64,000 nucleotides of DNA. It comes from Calliopum simillimum (Eukaryota > Arthropoda > Insecta > Diptera > Lauxaniidae). A program made the translations under genes and the position numbers. Where the stretch lies: NCBI GenBank assembly GCA_951812925.1, contig OX638369.1, forward strand, positions 60,650,228 to 60,714,227, read 5' to 3'. This document shows positions 43,773 through 54,849 of this stretch, in pieces. Numbering within the stretch: the first letter of the stretch is position 1; the number at the start of each line of letters is the position of its first letter. The notes beneath the pieces were generated by a model that saw nothing but the letters and a program-made list of their open reading frames with translations, had not been told where the DNA came from and made no database searches.

Positions 43773-44795
43773 CAGTGCTGTCGTTTTGAAAAGTTTGAGC
43801 GAAGTGAAATTTTGTAAAAAGTGAAGTGTTGCGAAGTAAAATTCAGAAAAAGTGAAGTATTAGCGTAGTGAACACAAAAATCACAATTTTATTTATTCAA
43901 TTCATTCATTTTTATGCTACACAAAACAAAATTTGAAAATATATTTTATTGTAAAAAAATAAATAAAAAATTTCTTAAGTCAAAAATTTACCGAAATATG
44001 GCCGGCCACTCGAACATGGAAATTTTGTTTATGCGGTCGAAGAAGTATTTTTACTCAAAACAATGCATCTTACGAAAAAAGTGTATAAAGCAAAAAATGC
44101 TTAGAATAATCCAAGAAATACGTGTGAATTTTTTTCAGAATTTTTAGGAACTTTTTTGATTTTTTTTTTTGTGACCAATTTTTTAAAAATTATAAAATGT
44201 ACCCAAAAATTAAACGTATTCTTTGAATGATTCTTAGTATTTTAGGTATTATACACTTTTCTCGTAAGACGCTTTTTTATTGAGTAAAAAACATTTTTCC
44301 GACCACTTAAAAAAAAAAATAAATGTTCGAGTAGCCATATTTCAGCTAATTTTTCACCTAAAAATTTTATAATGAAGCGTTATAAAGGAAATTTTATCTA
44401 CTTTTATGATATTCTGCTATATCTTTACCTATCTCTGACCCTAAAACAGTTATAGACAAAAAAGTAAAAAACTCAAGAATTCGAAATTTTTGCTTTCTTT
44501 TTTTGGTCTATAAAATATTTGGATGGCAAATTTAATTCTCTACAAAAAGTTTCCTGTGAAGTATATCGAAATTTGGCTTTGTTTGCTTTGAAAAACATAT
44601 TACTTTTCAGTCAGGGCAGGCTTCGGGCATGCAAAAAAGTATGTTTCTGAGCTCTCTTAAAAAGAATAGACAAATTTTAAGGCAAATTTTGTATTAAAAA
44701 AAAAAGTGAAGTGATTTTATGAAAGGGGAAGTGGCGAAGTGTTTTCGATAAAAAAGGAGCAAAACACTTCAATTGAAGTGTCAGCGACAGCACTG
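43773..44795. mobile_element. hAT-like element, 1023 bp, TSD CTCGTTGT
   Basis: Exact 8 bp target duplication CTCGTTGT at 43765-43772 and 44796-44803. TIRs CAGTGCTGTCG and CGACAGCACTG. Subterminal short repeats GAAGTG/AAGTGAAG lie at both ends. The centre contains a second inverted repeat, about 43994-44337 (CACTCGAACAT against ATGTTCGAGTAG, CTTACGAAAAAAGTGTATAA against its inverse). No transposase. Confidence 0.88.
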
Positions 44796-45059
44796 CTCGT
44801 TGTAGTAAAAATAAAAGAGACAACAGCGGCAGCAAAATGTTGCCAGATTACAACAAAATCACAAACACCCTTCACAAATAAACACTTTTTGGGTAAAATG
44901 TAAATATATTTTTAAAGACTTTAATTTTATAAAGAAAAGCGAATACGAACCAGAGAAACTAGGTCAAGCCTCGAAGGTCCAAACAACTTAAGAAAATGTA
45001 GGCCTAATTAAGCCCTTTTTTACAACGATATACAATTTTCAATCATAGGACATCATCTA

Positions 45060-46140
45060 CAGAAGTTATGGAAAAATACTATTTTGGCTGTTTTTAGAAG
45101 GGTCCAAAAAAAATTCTTTTTGTTATATAAGGACTGCGATCGATAAAATTCAAAAAATCTCTGGAACTAGTAGTCCGATCTCAAAAATGAAACTCATTGA
45201 AGAATTTTGTGGTATTATTTGATACCTTTCTAGCTGCTGAATACCACTTCTCTCGAAAATCTTTAGCATCCTTGGCTAGTTTTTTTATTGCCTTTATCTC
45301 CCTTTTGACCAAAGCCCAATATCTTTCAATAGGAGTTCTGGACAGTTTGGCGGATTTGCTTCACAAGGCACCAAAATCACATTATTTTTTGAGAACCATT
45401 AAAAGGCCATTTTACAATAAAAACTAGACGCTAGGTCTGGCCAAAAGAAAGTGAAAAACCTCATGCTTTCGTAGAAAAGTCTTAAGTCTTTTTTCCAAAC
45501 ATTGAATTTGGAATTTTTTTATTCCAGTGGTTACAAAAGAATTGCTCCTTTAGCCACAACTGCAGATTGCTTGCCAAACCAAGAACTCACGAGGAAATTT
45601 TGACTACTTTTTTGACTTAAACTTTTCATCCACATTCTAGACTCTTGGTCTAGAAGTTGCGAAAAATCGACTAAAACATGCTTTTCGTCGTTCATGATGC
45701 AGCATTCGAATTTTTGAAAGAAACTAATTTTTAATTTAATGGCGCGCTGTTTTGCCTCTGTGTTCTTCACGGCATTTTTGTGAGGAACATATTGTACTTT
45801 GAACGTCTTCAAACCAGCCTTCTTTTTGGCCTTGCGAACTAAAAACTAGGAACACTTCACCTTCTGTGCCAGTTTTCTACATGAAATGTTGGGGTTTTTC
45901 TTTACAATTCTGACGATTTTCTTTGTTTTTTTTTTTGTTTTTTTCACGCCTATTTTCCAGAACCTGGCTTTCGAAAGATATCCAAGTCTGCCTTAAATTT
46001 TTTCAGAACTCATGATACCAGTTTCACATTAACTTTACTATTCCGAGCAATTCTATTGATAGTCTACCGCGAGTGGTCTTGAAAAATTTTCTTTATTGAC
46101 TTTCGAACTTCTAGCTCGTTTGCCATTTTTAAGTAAATAT
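45060..46140 (-). pseudogene. Tc1/mariner-superfamily transposase relic
   Basis: Multiply frameshifted. On the minus strand the recognisable order is: an HTH piece (LEVRKSIKKIFQDHSR, then IARNSKVNVKLVS), a PGSGK region, KVQYVPHKNAVKNTEAKQRA, then a block with VDFSQLLDQESRMW (first catalytic region) and a GKQSAVVAKGA block, followed by fragments of the catalytic C-terminus. In intact relatives the middle block reads about ADF.QLPGQ.FY...LVWQAICSCG. A second fragment of the same family lies at 59430-59710. Stops and frame changes are frequent, so it is long dead. Confidence 0.7.
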
Positions 46141-46144
46141 GACG

Positions 46145-47230
46145 TAGTAGGAAAAAAATTTCAATTGCTTTTGCATATTTTCGTTGGATAAAAGTTCCAC
46201 AATTGCATTATTTTATTTGAATTTTGGAAAACAGTGTTCTGAGAAAATGCCGTACTAAAAAAAGTCAACTTGACGTCGCAGCATATCTTAAGAATTTGCA
46301 CACATGTCAACAGCATGATAGAAAAGTCGAAAAGTGTAAAACGTATGATATTCACGTTTTAATGTGTACAAATAGTCTGAGTTCTTTTGTCATTTTTAAG
46401 GGCATCTAAATCCCAGCCCTGGTTATGACTAAAGCAATTTATTTTTTTTGTAATGAAGATCAGATCTTACCCAAACATTAAGAATTTTATAAATAAAATT
46501 AACTAACATTGATCTTTTAACATTGTGTTTTCCCTGAAACTTGATTTTCGGCCAGAAATCAGGAGATAATTCAGTAGTAAGTTCAATCAGGAGGCCAGAT
46601 TAAAAATCAGGAGTCTCCTGGATGCTTAAGTTATGACTATTTACAGATGGCCTTTTTGTGCAGATTCTTCCATCTTTTGGCATAACTTCGTGCTAATTTT
46701 TTTGGGTTCTGGATCACCAATATTACTATATTGCGCTCCTCTCGTGGTGAAGTGTATTTAGTCTTCACAGTTGCTGGTGATTTTGGCTTTGCATGATCAA
46801 ATACTATCTAGCAATTTCCTTACCAATTTACCGAAAAAATTTGTTGTCTAAATGTTATTTGAGGATTACTTTTCGCAAATCAAGTGATAAGTCCGCACTT
46901 CGTCCTATTAAGTCTAATTTAGTCGAAATTTAAGTGGAAACTGACCATAAACCAATGAGGAATGCAATGAAAAGGCTATATTAGGACTCTGTTATGCAAT
47001 AACGAGTCAACCCTCAAACAAATTTTTTTCGACTTATGAATACAGTTCGATTCTAAATATGAAGAAGCACCTATTTTTTAAAAAGCCGAACTTAAATATT
47101 GTTAGTAAGAGGTTGAAAACATGAGAAAAATTTTCGCACGAATCTTGAACCTTTAACACATTTTTATGGAAGTAAAGTTAAAGTTATTTTTTTCAGCGCA
47201 TTTGGTAAAAGAATATTCATTCTAACAGTG
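46145..47230. other. Non-coding stretch, no gene seen
   Basis: AT-rich; short frames only. A fragment near 46555-46620 repeats AATCAGGAG three times. Nothing else recognised. Confidence 0.35.
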
Positions 47231-47343
47231 TACACACAAAAAAAAAAAAAACAACATAATATTAATGAAAATTCATTGAATTAGAGCCGAGAACAGCATT
47301 CATTGACTATATGAATCATTCATAACATCTCAGAACGAAATTC

Positions 47344-47375
<32 letters not shown>

Positions 47376-47502
47376 GAAAAATAAAATTTTATGAATTTAT
47401 TTCTTATATTTTATGAAATGATTCATATAGTCAATGAATGCTGTTCTCGGCTCAAATTCAATCAATTTTTTCATTAACTTTATGTTTTATTTTTTGTGTG
47501 TA
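47231..47502. mobile_element. Palindromic MITE, 272 bp, TA-bounded
   Basis: Ends TACACACAAAAAA and TTTTTTGTGTGTA. The arms contain GAGCCGAGAACAGCATTCAT and TGACTATATGAATCATTCAT, mirrored exactly at 47410-47455. A T run separates the arms. The outermost TA suits a TA-targeting (Tc1/mariner-type) MITE. Confidence 0.8.
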
Positions 47503-47969
47503 GAAAAAAAAATCGAAATAATTGTATGTATTCAGTGTATTACTGTGTTTTTGTATACAATGAATCTTGTACGAATAATTGCTTTGCTTATTATACTTAA
47601 TCTCAAATGTAAAAATAAGTGTCATAACTTTGATCATCAATTGTATCTTTTGGTGAAACTCCTTTCGCCAAAAATGTATGTCATAGTTTTTTGGAAATCA
47701 TCATAGGTTGGACCTCAAGTGCATTGTTCAAACCATAGTTCTGAGGTAATTTATAAACGACTAAACATGTATAATAAAAATAAAAAATTGGCCTCAGAAA
47801 TAGTGAAGCATCTTTGCTCATAAATATATAATTTAGAGGTTCAATAACTCAGAAACAATGTTTTTGAGCCTGATTTTTAAAGTTCAAAATTTTGCAATTT
47901 GACACTATTCAAGGTGGGCAAAAACCGAGAGATACACAAAAATAGTGGTCAATAAAATTTACCCTAAGC

Positions 47970-48296
47970 CAGGCATTGAAATAAGCTGTAGTAATACCCT
48001 ATTTCTGCAGTAATAACTTCAAATTTGCAGTAATAACTTCAGAATATTGTAAAAAATTGTAATAATAATTTTCACCCAAATTCATATTACTTTGTTTTGC
48101 GTTAATCGTTGAAACTAAATACTCATTTTATTTCGCTTATAACCGTTAAATTGAACCATTGCCATGATATCTGTTATTTAATATTAATATTTAATATAAA
48201 TCACTTGAATAAGCCATTAAAAAAATTTTGCTAAAAATTGCAAATAAAAACAAAAAAAAATTCTGCAGTAATAACTTTTTCTTATTTCAACCCCTG
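47970..48296. mobile_element. hAT-like MITE, 327 bp, TSD CCCTAAGC
   Basis: Exact 8 bp target duplication CCCTAAGC at 47962-47969 and 48297-48304. The 16 bp TIRs are CAGGCATTGAAATAAG and, inverted, CAGGGGTTGAAATAAG. Just inside both ends is CTGCAGTAATAACTT. Non-coding interior. Confidence 0.88.
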
Positions 48297-48304
48297 CCCT
48301 AAGC

Positions 48305-49765
48305 AAATGCATTCACATTTATTTATTAGAATATTTTTATTAAATTAAAACAACCTGGCAACACTTATCTCGAAATGGTTGTGAGAGTGCGTGCATGCGA
48401 AAGAGAGTAGCACAGTGGGCAGGAAGCAACGATTTTCATTTAAATTTCATTTTTTAACTTCGCTAACGATAGTCGACGTTACCGCCACATTTTCAATTTA
48501 AATGAATTTTTTATTTGTCGCTTTTTTGCATTTGGTTTTTATTGCTTCTTCACACCTAATCAGCAATAGCGAATGAGCGAGCGAGATGAGGCTAACGACC
48601 TCCTCATCATCATTGTCGTAGTCATCATAAAATACAAATGAGCAACAAATAAAATGTGCAAAAGAAGTGAGTGAGAAATACGAAGAGTTGCCAGTCCTAA
48701 GACTACCCTACGCTTCATTTTATAAAAATGGCAACTCGTGGGCAACGAAAGCGCCTGGTCGTTAATTGTAGCCCAGCTAGGGAATGACGCGTGAGACTTG
48801 GGTTCGAATTGAACTTGTGATTAGGGAATTGTGATTCTACAACATAAAACCGAGCTGGTGGTGGTTCAACTCGAATTTGCTATCATTGTTATTGTTGTTG
48901 TTGTTATTATTATTTTTGTTATCAGCACAATTTGGTGTTTTTTCCCCATAAAATATATTGTTTTGTCTCGTCGCTGCACATTTGTGGCGCAGTTTTTGTT
49001 TTTTTTTTCAATTAACGCTCCCCCCCTTTCTCTCTCCCTCTCTCACTGTCTCTTCTTTACGTGTGTTAATTTAATTTTATTAAATATTTCAAAGAAAAAA
49101 CAAAAACTCACCATTTAATGCAATTTATATTATTTATTTTGATTTAAATTGTTGTATTCGTAATTGTCTCGCTTGGTTGAATGAAATCCACTTGAAAAAT
49201 CAATAATGAATTATATTTTTAGATTGAAAAACAAAAACAAAACTTGTATGAATGACACGCTATCAGTGCCAGTAATCGCAAATTAATATCTTGAAAGGTC
49301 TTGCTAAAGCTAGTAAAAACTTGAAATTGAAAATACTCATGCCACGCCTACAAATGAGTTGGTAAAAGGTTAAGGCCAATGAATTCATTAGCGAAATCTC
49401 CGTTCTATCTATTTTAGGCACCCAATTCGGCATTCAAAATTGCATATTGAATAGCCTCTGAATAATGAATACTCTCTAGAAAGGACACGGAAAGGTATTT
49501 GTAGATAAATACCTCTCTAAGACGGATGTATTACTTATCTAATAATGAACAAAAATGCAATAACATGACTAATACGTGGTTTGTATAAAGACCCTACCGA
49601 AACAAGTACCTCGAAATGAATCATCAGTTGCATGTTTTCCTTGTGAATAGAAAAAATAGAACACAAAAGTTTTGAGAAATCAAGACCAGTATTCTTCTAA
49701 AATTCAGATAGGCTCAGTTTACATATAGAGACACAATCAAAAAAGTCGTGCAACATTTACGCCTT
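48305..49765. other. Non-coding stretch, host-like
   Basis: Includes a GC-richer area at 48360-48830 with GAGCGAGCGAGATGAGG and simple repeats, plus a CTCTCTCCCTCTC run at 49030-49050. Short frames lack motifs. A weak A-box/B-box pair at 48769-48818 is discussed under rejected items. Confidence 0.35.
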
Positions 49766-49769
49766 TTTT

Positions 49770-50574
49770 TACCTAAACTTAGGGCATATACAATTTGTCT
49801 TTCCTTTTGCAATAGAAGGAGGCGTGGCAGATATAGAACAGTAGACATTTTTTGATCAGCGTCATCTCCTGAGTCGATATAGCTATGTTTGTCCGCCTGA
49901 TAATTCAATGAAATTTTGTACGCTGCTGCTTCTGTCTTAAGATAGCTAGGGGAATATAAAATGAGCGAAATCGGTTGACGAACATACTAATGCCAGAACC
50001 AATAAAGGCGAGCTCTGACTAAAAACTTGACGAACTCGGACGAGAGGACCTGGCACCTCCCATAAAAGCAAATTTTTTAAAATTTGATATGAATATATGT
50101 GTTCTCCTTTAACTCCTAGGAGGAGCATAGGGCCAAAATGAAACGTCTCCGTTAATCACGATCCTTTGCGATGACTTTAAACTCTTGCCCGATTTTCCCC
50201 GATTCTGTGATTTCCTTAAGGGCCCGGCGACAGACTTCACTGTGTGGCTTGATCTCATTTGCTGTAAGCTTCTTATTGCATTTTTGGTGTAGTTCGGCGT
50301 TTGAGATAGCGCGAAGTAACCTAACCTTTACTATGCGCCTTGTTCATTAATTGTTTGGTTTGATTTCACATTCGAATCAAAAATGCTCACTTTCTGTTTG
50401 CGTTCAGCTTCATGGTTTAAGTCTTGGATGCATTTTGATTTGAAGACAAGGTCTTAATTTCTCAGGTGAAAACGGACATGAGGGCGTGGCACATCCCATA
50501 CTAGCAAAGTTTTTAAGATAATACATTGAAGGGTATTTCATTGTTGGTGTGCTCAAATATAGCACACCTACTAG
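49770..50574 (+). mobile_element. DINE-like element with variant 3' hairpin, split by LINE
   Basis: The 5' part has TAGGGCATATACAATTTGTC, GGAGGCGTGGCAGATATAGA, TGATCAGCGTCATCTCCTGA and GTCGATATAGC; the 3' part ends ACTAG then TTTTT, as in the full copy. Unlike that copy the 3' stem is GGTGTGCT/AGCACACC (50546-50568) rather than TTTGGCC/GGCCAAA. A reverse-oriented LINE tail interrupts it at about 50098-50450. No coding capacity. Confidence 0.75.
50098..50345 (-). pseudogene. LINE 3' tail, same family as 25.3 kb
   Basis: On the minus strand CACAGTGAAGTCTGTCGCCG, then GAAAATCGGGCAAGAG, GGAGACGTTTCATTTTGGCC, CTATGCTCCTCCTAGGAG and TTAAAGGAGAA align in order with the end of the ORF2 fragment at 25323-25628. 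It is more decayed, with several indels. It interrupts a DINE-like element. Confidence 0.7.
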
Positions 50575-51740
50575 TTTTTCTCTACTTTTGGTACACTCTT
50601 TTGATTCGTATGGTTTGACATCGTGCCGAATCATCTCAAGCCTCTCAAAGTCATATTTAACAACTTGAAACAGCAACCGCGAATATTTTGATTGTGACTC
50701 TCAATAGAAGCTGGGCCTAATGTGACTTATTTCATATTTTCAACATAAGTAAATTTTGTATTCTTGGAAATTTGAAATCAGAAAATCTTGCCATACCCTG
50801 GCAAAATAAAATTGTTCAAAATCACTGGTTTTCGAATCGCAACAATGGCATAAAATAGTGTTTTTTGTGTCAGGATTCATTAGCCAATTTCTTAGTATCA
50901 TGTATCATTCTGTGAACAATGCAAACAGTATATTTACATGGGAAATATAACGTTTTAACTTCAAAAAGAATGAAAGTTGAAAGGGAATGTAGATTTCAAA
51001 TTAATTTTCGAAAAAAATCGACGAAATATTATTGAATGGTTTATCTTTACAATTATGTACCTTTGAGAGTGCTTCATTAGTTAAGAACTATCCAAATTTA
51101 TTCAGAAATCTAAATGTTACAAAAACGATTATTAAACACTTTTAGATCATTTTCTTTGATAAAATCAACTATAAAAACAAATTCTCGTCTATATATTTTT
51201 CCAATGCTTTTTCACTGTCAAGGTCAGACAGTCATTCTGATTTAATACATACAGCCCTAACAATCCCACTCACCAACAGCCATACCGTGCCCATGTCTGT
51301 TGTTGCACTTCCTTACTGTCGGTGCCTTTCGTGCAAGATATTGTTTATATTTGAGTTAAGAAATCCAACAACAACACTTTAAAGTTAAATAAATATGGAC
51401 TTTTGTTGTTGGCACGAATTTGTTGGTTCGATTATTCACTACTAACGCATTTCCGAGAGGAAAACGGAAATACAAGTTGCTTCTCTAAACAAAGAAGCTT
51501 TCCATGTTGATAACTTAACTTTTAATTTTATTTTTTACTTTAGAAAAACATCCAATAAGATGTTCTCTTGGTGTAGATGTGGTTGAAAATATTTAAGAAG
51601 TGTTTAAAAGGGCCGATTGCAATGTATGTATGTTAGTGCGTATTAATTTGTTCGAAACTAATATATTTTTTTTTTTTTTTTTTGACCTGGTATCGTTAAT
51701 TTTCTACGTTAAATTCTAACTTAACTCTTCGGAACTATGC
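50575..51740. other. Non-coding stretch, no gene seen
   Basis: AT-rich, with a T run at 51666-51683. I see no repeat ends, RNA genes or protein-like frames. Confidence 0.35.
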
Positions 51741-51746
51741 ACAATG

Positions 51747-52310
51747 AGCGTCAAAATAAAGTAAACACTTTGCTTTCAAATATTCAAAATCTAATTGCAG
51801 CAAAGCAGTTCACTTTAAATAAAAAGTAATAACGCATAATTCAGTAGTCATTTATCGAGAGTTGAGCTAAACATTAAGATAAAACAAAACCAAAACACAA
51901 CCAGAAATAATTCACCAAAATTAAAAAATTACCGGATTTTACGCGTCAAAAAAAAAGTAAACAGATATTAATATATTTACAAAAATTAGCTTTACAGTTT
52001 AGTTTTTGATTTGTTTTCCTTTAGACTTAAACAACAAATTCAGTCTTCTAGGAATAGAATCGACCAGATTTTTCATAATATCAGTAGAGATTTCACTAAA
52101 TTATTCTCTAAACACCTGTTTTAGATTCTTCTTGATAGAAATGGTCTCTCTCTGATTTTCCTCTCAACATTTTCTGCAAATGTTCACTAGGGATACGACC
52201 TCGGGACTGCGGGGGTAACCAAGGGTCTTAGGAGTGTGGTGTTGTAACAATTCCTTGATAATTTTGGACTTTTACTTTATATTGTTGTGCATTTTGAAAA
52301 ATTTGCTTCT
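51747..52310 (-). pseudogene. Tc1-like transposase C-terminus with IR/DR-type end
   Basis: On the minus strand the C-terminal end reads EISTDIMKNLVDSIPRRLNL, then LFKSKGKQIKN and a stop at about 52001. This is the standard Tc1 ending (xLVxSMPRRLxxVIxxKGG). Upstream WLPPQSRG.IPSEHLQKML, frameshifted, corresponds to WPPQSPDLNPIEHLW with the catalytic Asp/Glu area damaged. Beyond the stop, two direct copies of GCGTCAAAA...GTAAACA at 51747 and 51943 lie about 195 bp apart. That spacing matches the two transposase sites in IR/DR-type TIRs. The 5' half of the element is missing. Confidence 0.75.
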
Positions 52311-52314
52311 TAGT

Positions 52315-52616
52315 ATTTGATGTACTACGCCCTTTTGTCAGAGTGCGCCAAATTTTTGTTCAGAACTTGACCTTATTGTTTCTAATAAATACTGCTCTTA
52401 ATATAGCGTTCCAAAAGTATTTTTTATTTTTTGGGCAGTAGGCGTGTCCTTTGGCCGATTTAGCTCATTTCTAATCCCAACAGCTGTCTTTAACAACGGA
52501 ATCAGTGTACAAAATTTCATCGAATTATCTTGCTTCCCAAAAATATTAAAATGATTTCCACAGACAGACGAACATGGCTATAGCGATTCAGGAGGTGATG
52601 CTGATTAAGAATATAT
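52315..52616 (-). mobile_element. DINE-like element, part left of nested MITE
   Basis: Minus-strand blocks include GCCAAAGGACACGCCTACTG, CGATAAT..GATGAAATTTTG and CACCTCCTGAATCGCTATAG, followed at the insertion point by the TATATTCTTAATCAGC core. It continues at 53271. Confidence 0.7.
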
Positions 52617-53270
52617 AGGAGAGAGGGCTCGGTTGTGTACCGGGCTCGGTTGTGTACCGGGCTCGGTAGTGAACCATTAATTATTTTTCTTTCCCTAATT
52701 GACATATCGCCAATCTTTCACCAGTCAAGATCGTCTTTTGACATGAATCAATTTTTGTGGTTACACCGTATTGTTTATGCCAGCTACAGACATCCTGTTT
52801 GAAAATCGATTGCGAAAACATTTTTTGATTTTTTTCAAAGGGCTACTATGAGTGAATTTATTCCAAAAAAAGTGAGTGGATGCATTTTTATTTAGTGTTG
52901 AGACTCTATTATACGATTTTTTTAGCCTAATTGGCGTCATCAAAACTTGTTTGTCCTCTTGATGCCTTCTGAATGAATAAAATCTCAACTAGTTATGAAA
53001 TTAAGGGTGTTTTACTTATAATTTTTGGACTTATATTGGGATTTGCCAGATGGTTCACAACAAAGCCCCTTTTTTGGAAGATCCATAAATCACGACCTTA
53101 GAAAATTGGCTATAGAGAGTTGAATTTTTATCCAAACACTAATCTTTCTGCATAAAAAAGTTGCGTGTTTTGTTACCTTTCCAACGGTATTTGAAATTAT
53201 TCGATATTTTATTTTGTGAAAAGTAAGAGCCAAAAAACAAAACCCGGTTCACAACCGAGCCCTCTCCCCT
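52617..53270. mobile_element. 654 bp 'GAGGGCTCGG' TIR element, complete copy
   Basis: The inverted ends contain GAGGGCTCGGTTGTG. The left end has the short terminal unit repeated three times (CCGGGCTCGGTTGTGTA type, 52625-52677); the right has it once. The body matches the truncated copy at 3650-4020. It has inserted at the TA-rich core of a DINE-like element. No coding sequence. Confidence 0.8.
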
Positions 53271-53351
53271 ATCCTTTTACATGCCTGCCATGCCTCTTTC
53301 TCTGTATTACAAACGGAACCACAAAGTGAATTTACCCTGGGTGTAGATATA
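53271..53351 (-). mobile_element. DINE-like element, 5' end, right of nested MITE
   Basis: Minus-strand 5' end: TATATCTACACCCAGGGTAA, followed by the TTCACTTTGTGG and GTAATACAGAGAAAG equivalents and the GGCATGGCAGGCATG block. The other half is 52315-52616. Confidence 0.75.
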
Positions 53352-53499
53352 AAAATGCCAAACTATACAGAAATCGGTTCTAAGTTTTGGAGAAGTCTAT
53401 GTTCCTGCAGGGTATTTATTCAATGTAATTTGAAAAAAAGAAAATCACTTTTAGTCTTTAATTTGTGTATAATATTTTTTGCCATTCATTTTATTTTAA

Positions 53500-53765
53500 T
53501 GAATAAATTCAGTGCAAAAAATTTTAATATCACTAAATTTAGTGCACTTCTTAGTTGGTGTAAAAACAACAACCAAAAATAAATCAATAAATTTGGTGAT
53601 ACTAAAAATTTATTTCTATGTATATGTACATTTTATTAAACTTTTTAAAAAATGTTTACTACAAGATTAATTAAAGGCTTCATCAAATTTATTGATTGTC
53701 CATTAAATTTATAGAGCATTTTTATTAAAAACTGCATTAAATTTAATGAAATATATAAGTTATTC
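53500..53765. repeat. Fragment resembling the 'TTTAGTGATA' short-repeat family
   Basis: CACTAAATTTAGTGCA, CAATAAATTTGGTGATACT and CATTAAATTTAATGAAA resemble the short inverted motifs that fill the Foldback-like element at 59.8-61.8 kb. Order and borders are unclear. Confidence 0.45.
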
Positions 53766-54285
53766 TACTCACGAGGGAATATTTTGCGGCTCACCTTATT
53801 TTGTATATTCTTTTATAATTATATTCCATTAATTTTTTATCAAAACACATAAATTGTTTCTAGTATGACATAAAAAATAAGGATATGTACTTCATACAAA
53901 AATTGTACTTTAAAATAATTCTCAGTCTCCTGAAATGTCTCTCTTGCGAAATTAAAGTTTTAATTGTAAATAAAACTTAATTTCGAGTGTGCATACGTAC
54001 ATTTTGCACTAAAAACGAGAAATGTAACCAATTCCAAACAAGCATGGATTAGATGATACTGTTGGTTTGAGCTTACTGTGTAGAACACCAATAAAATCAC
54101 AAAAACAAGGCAAAATGCATAAAAGAAAAACAAATGTTTTTTGGAAGGCTAGTTTACGTTACATGTTTCGGGCACCCAACATATGTCAAACCTTATCAGG
54201 CGCATTTGCTGAACCCAAGAAGAACTTTCAAGCATACTTTATTTAAACTTTAGCATAGATTTGTTGAGAATCACAGCAAAAAGAA

Positions 54286-54846
54286 CTAGTAAGGGTGTAA
54301 ATTTTGGCCTGGCCAAAAAATAAATACCCTACACTGCAGTATTTTGAAAAGTTTGCTTATATGGGAGGTGCCACGCCCTCTTGTCCGAGGATTGAAAATG
54401 AGCGAAATCGGTCAACGGACACGCCTACCGCCCATACAAAAAATATATTCAAAATGCAATTTTAGGAGTATTTTTCACGACAATGCAACCAAAATACGCA
54501 TATATACTAAGAATTGTAAGCGCAAGCTCTAAAAAAAAAACTGAACGAATTCGGACAAGAGGGCGTGGCACCTCACACATAAGCAAAAGCTTTAAAACGC
54601 TATACTGAAAGCGTTTTTTGAGATATTCGAACCCAATTCGACTCAGACGCTAAGAATCATAAATCTCAACAAAAATTGGATGAAATCAGACAAGGGGCGT
54701 GGCACCTCCCATATAAGCAAAATGCTATACTGAAAGAGTTTTTTGAGATAATCCAACCAAACTTCACTAAAATTAAAATACTAAAGACTATAAATGCACG
54801 CTCTAAGCTAAAACTAGACGAACTCGGACAAGAGGGCGTGGCATAG
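54286..54846. mobile_element. DINE-like chimera with an inversion junction at ~54390
   Basis: 54286-54389 is the 3' end on the minus strand (ACTAGTAAGGGTGTAAATTT, TTGGCCTGGCCAA, GCCACGCCCTCTTGTCCGAG). From 54390 the plus-strand central part follows directly (GATTGAAAATGAGCGAAATC, ACGGACACGCCTACCGCC, then ~140 bp units). So two copies or two parts are joined head to head. It ends abruptly in GAGGGCGTGGCA at 54846. Confidence 0.75.
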
Positions 54847-54849
54847 ACA

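Noticed and set aside
48769..48818. Second tRNA-like element (TAGCCCAGCTAGG and GGTTCGAATTG)
   Set aside because: Boxes are about 40 bp apart but the D, T and acceptor stems do not pair; could be chance.
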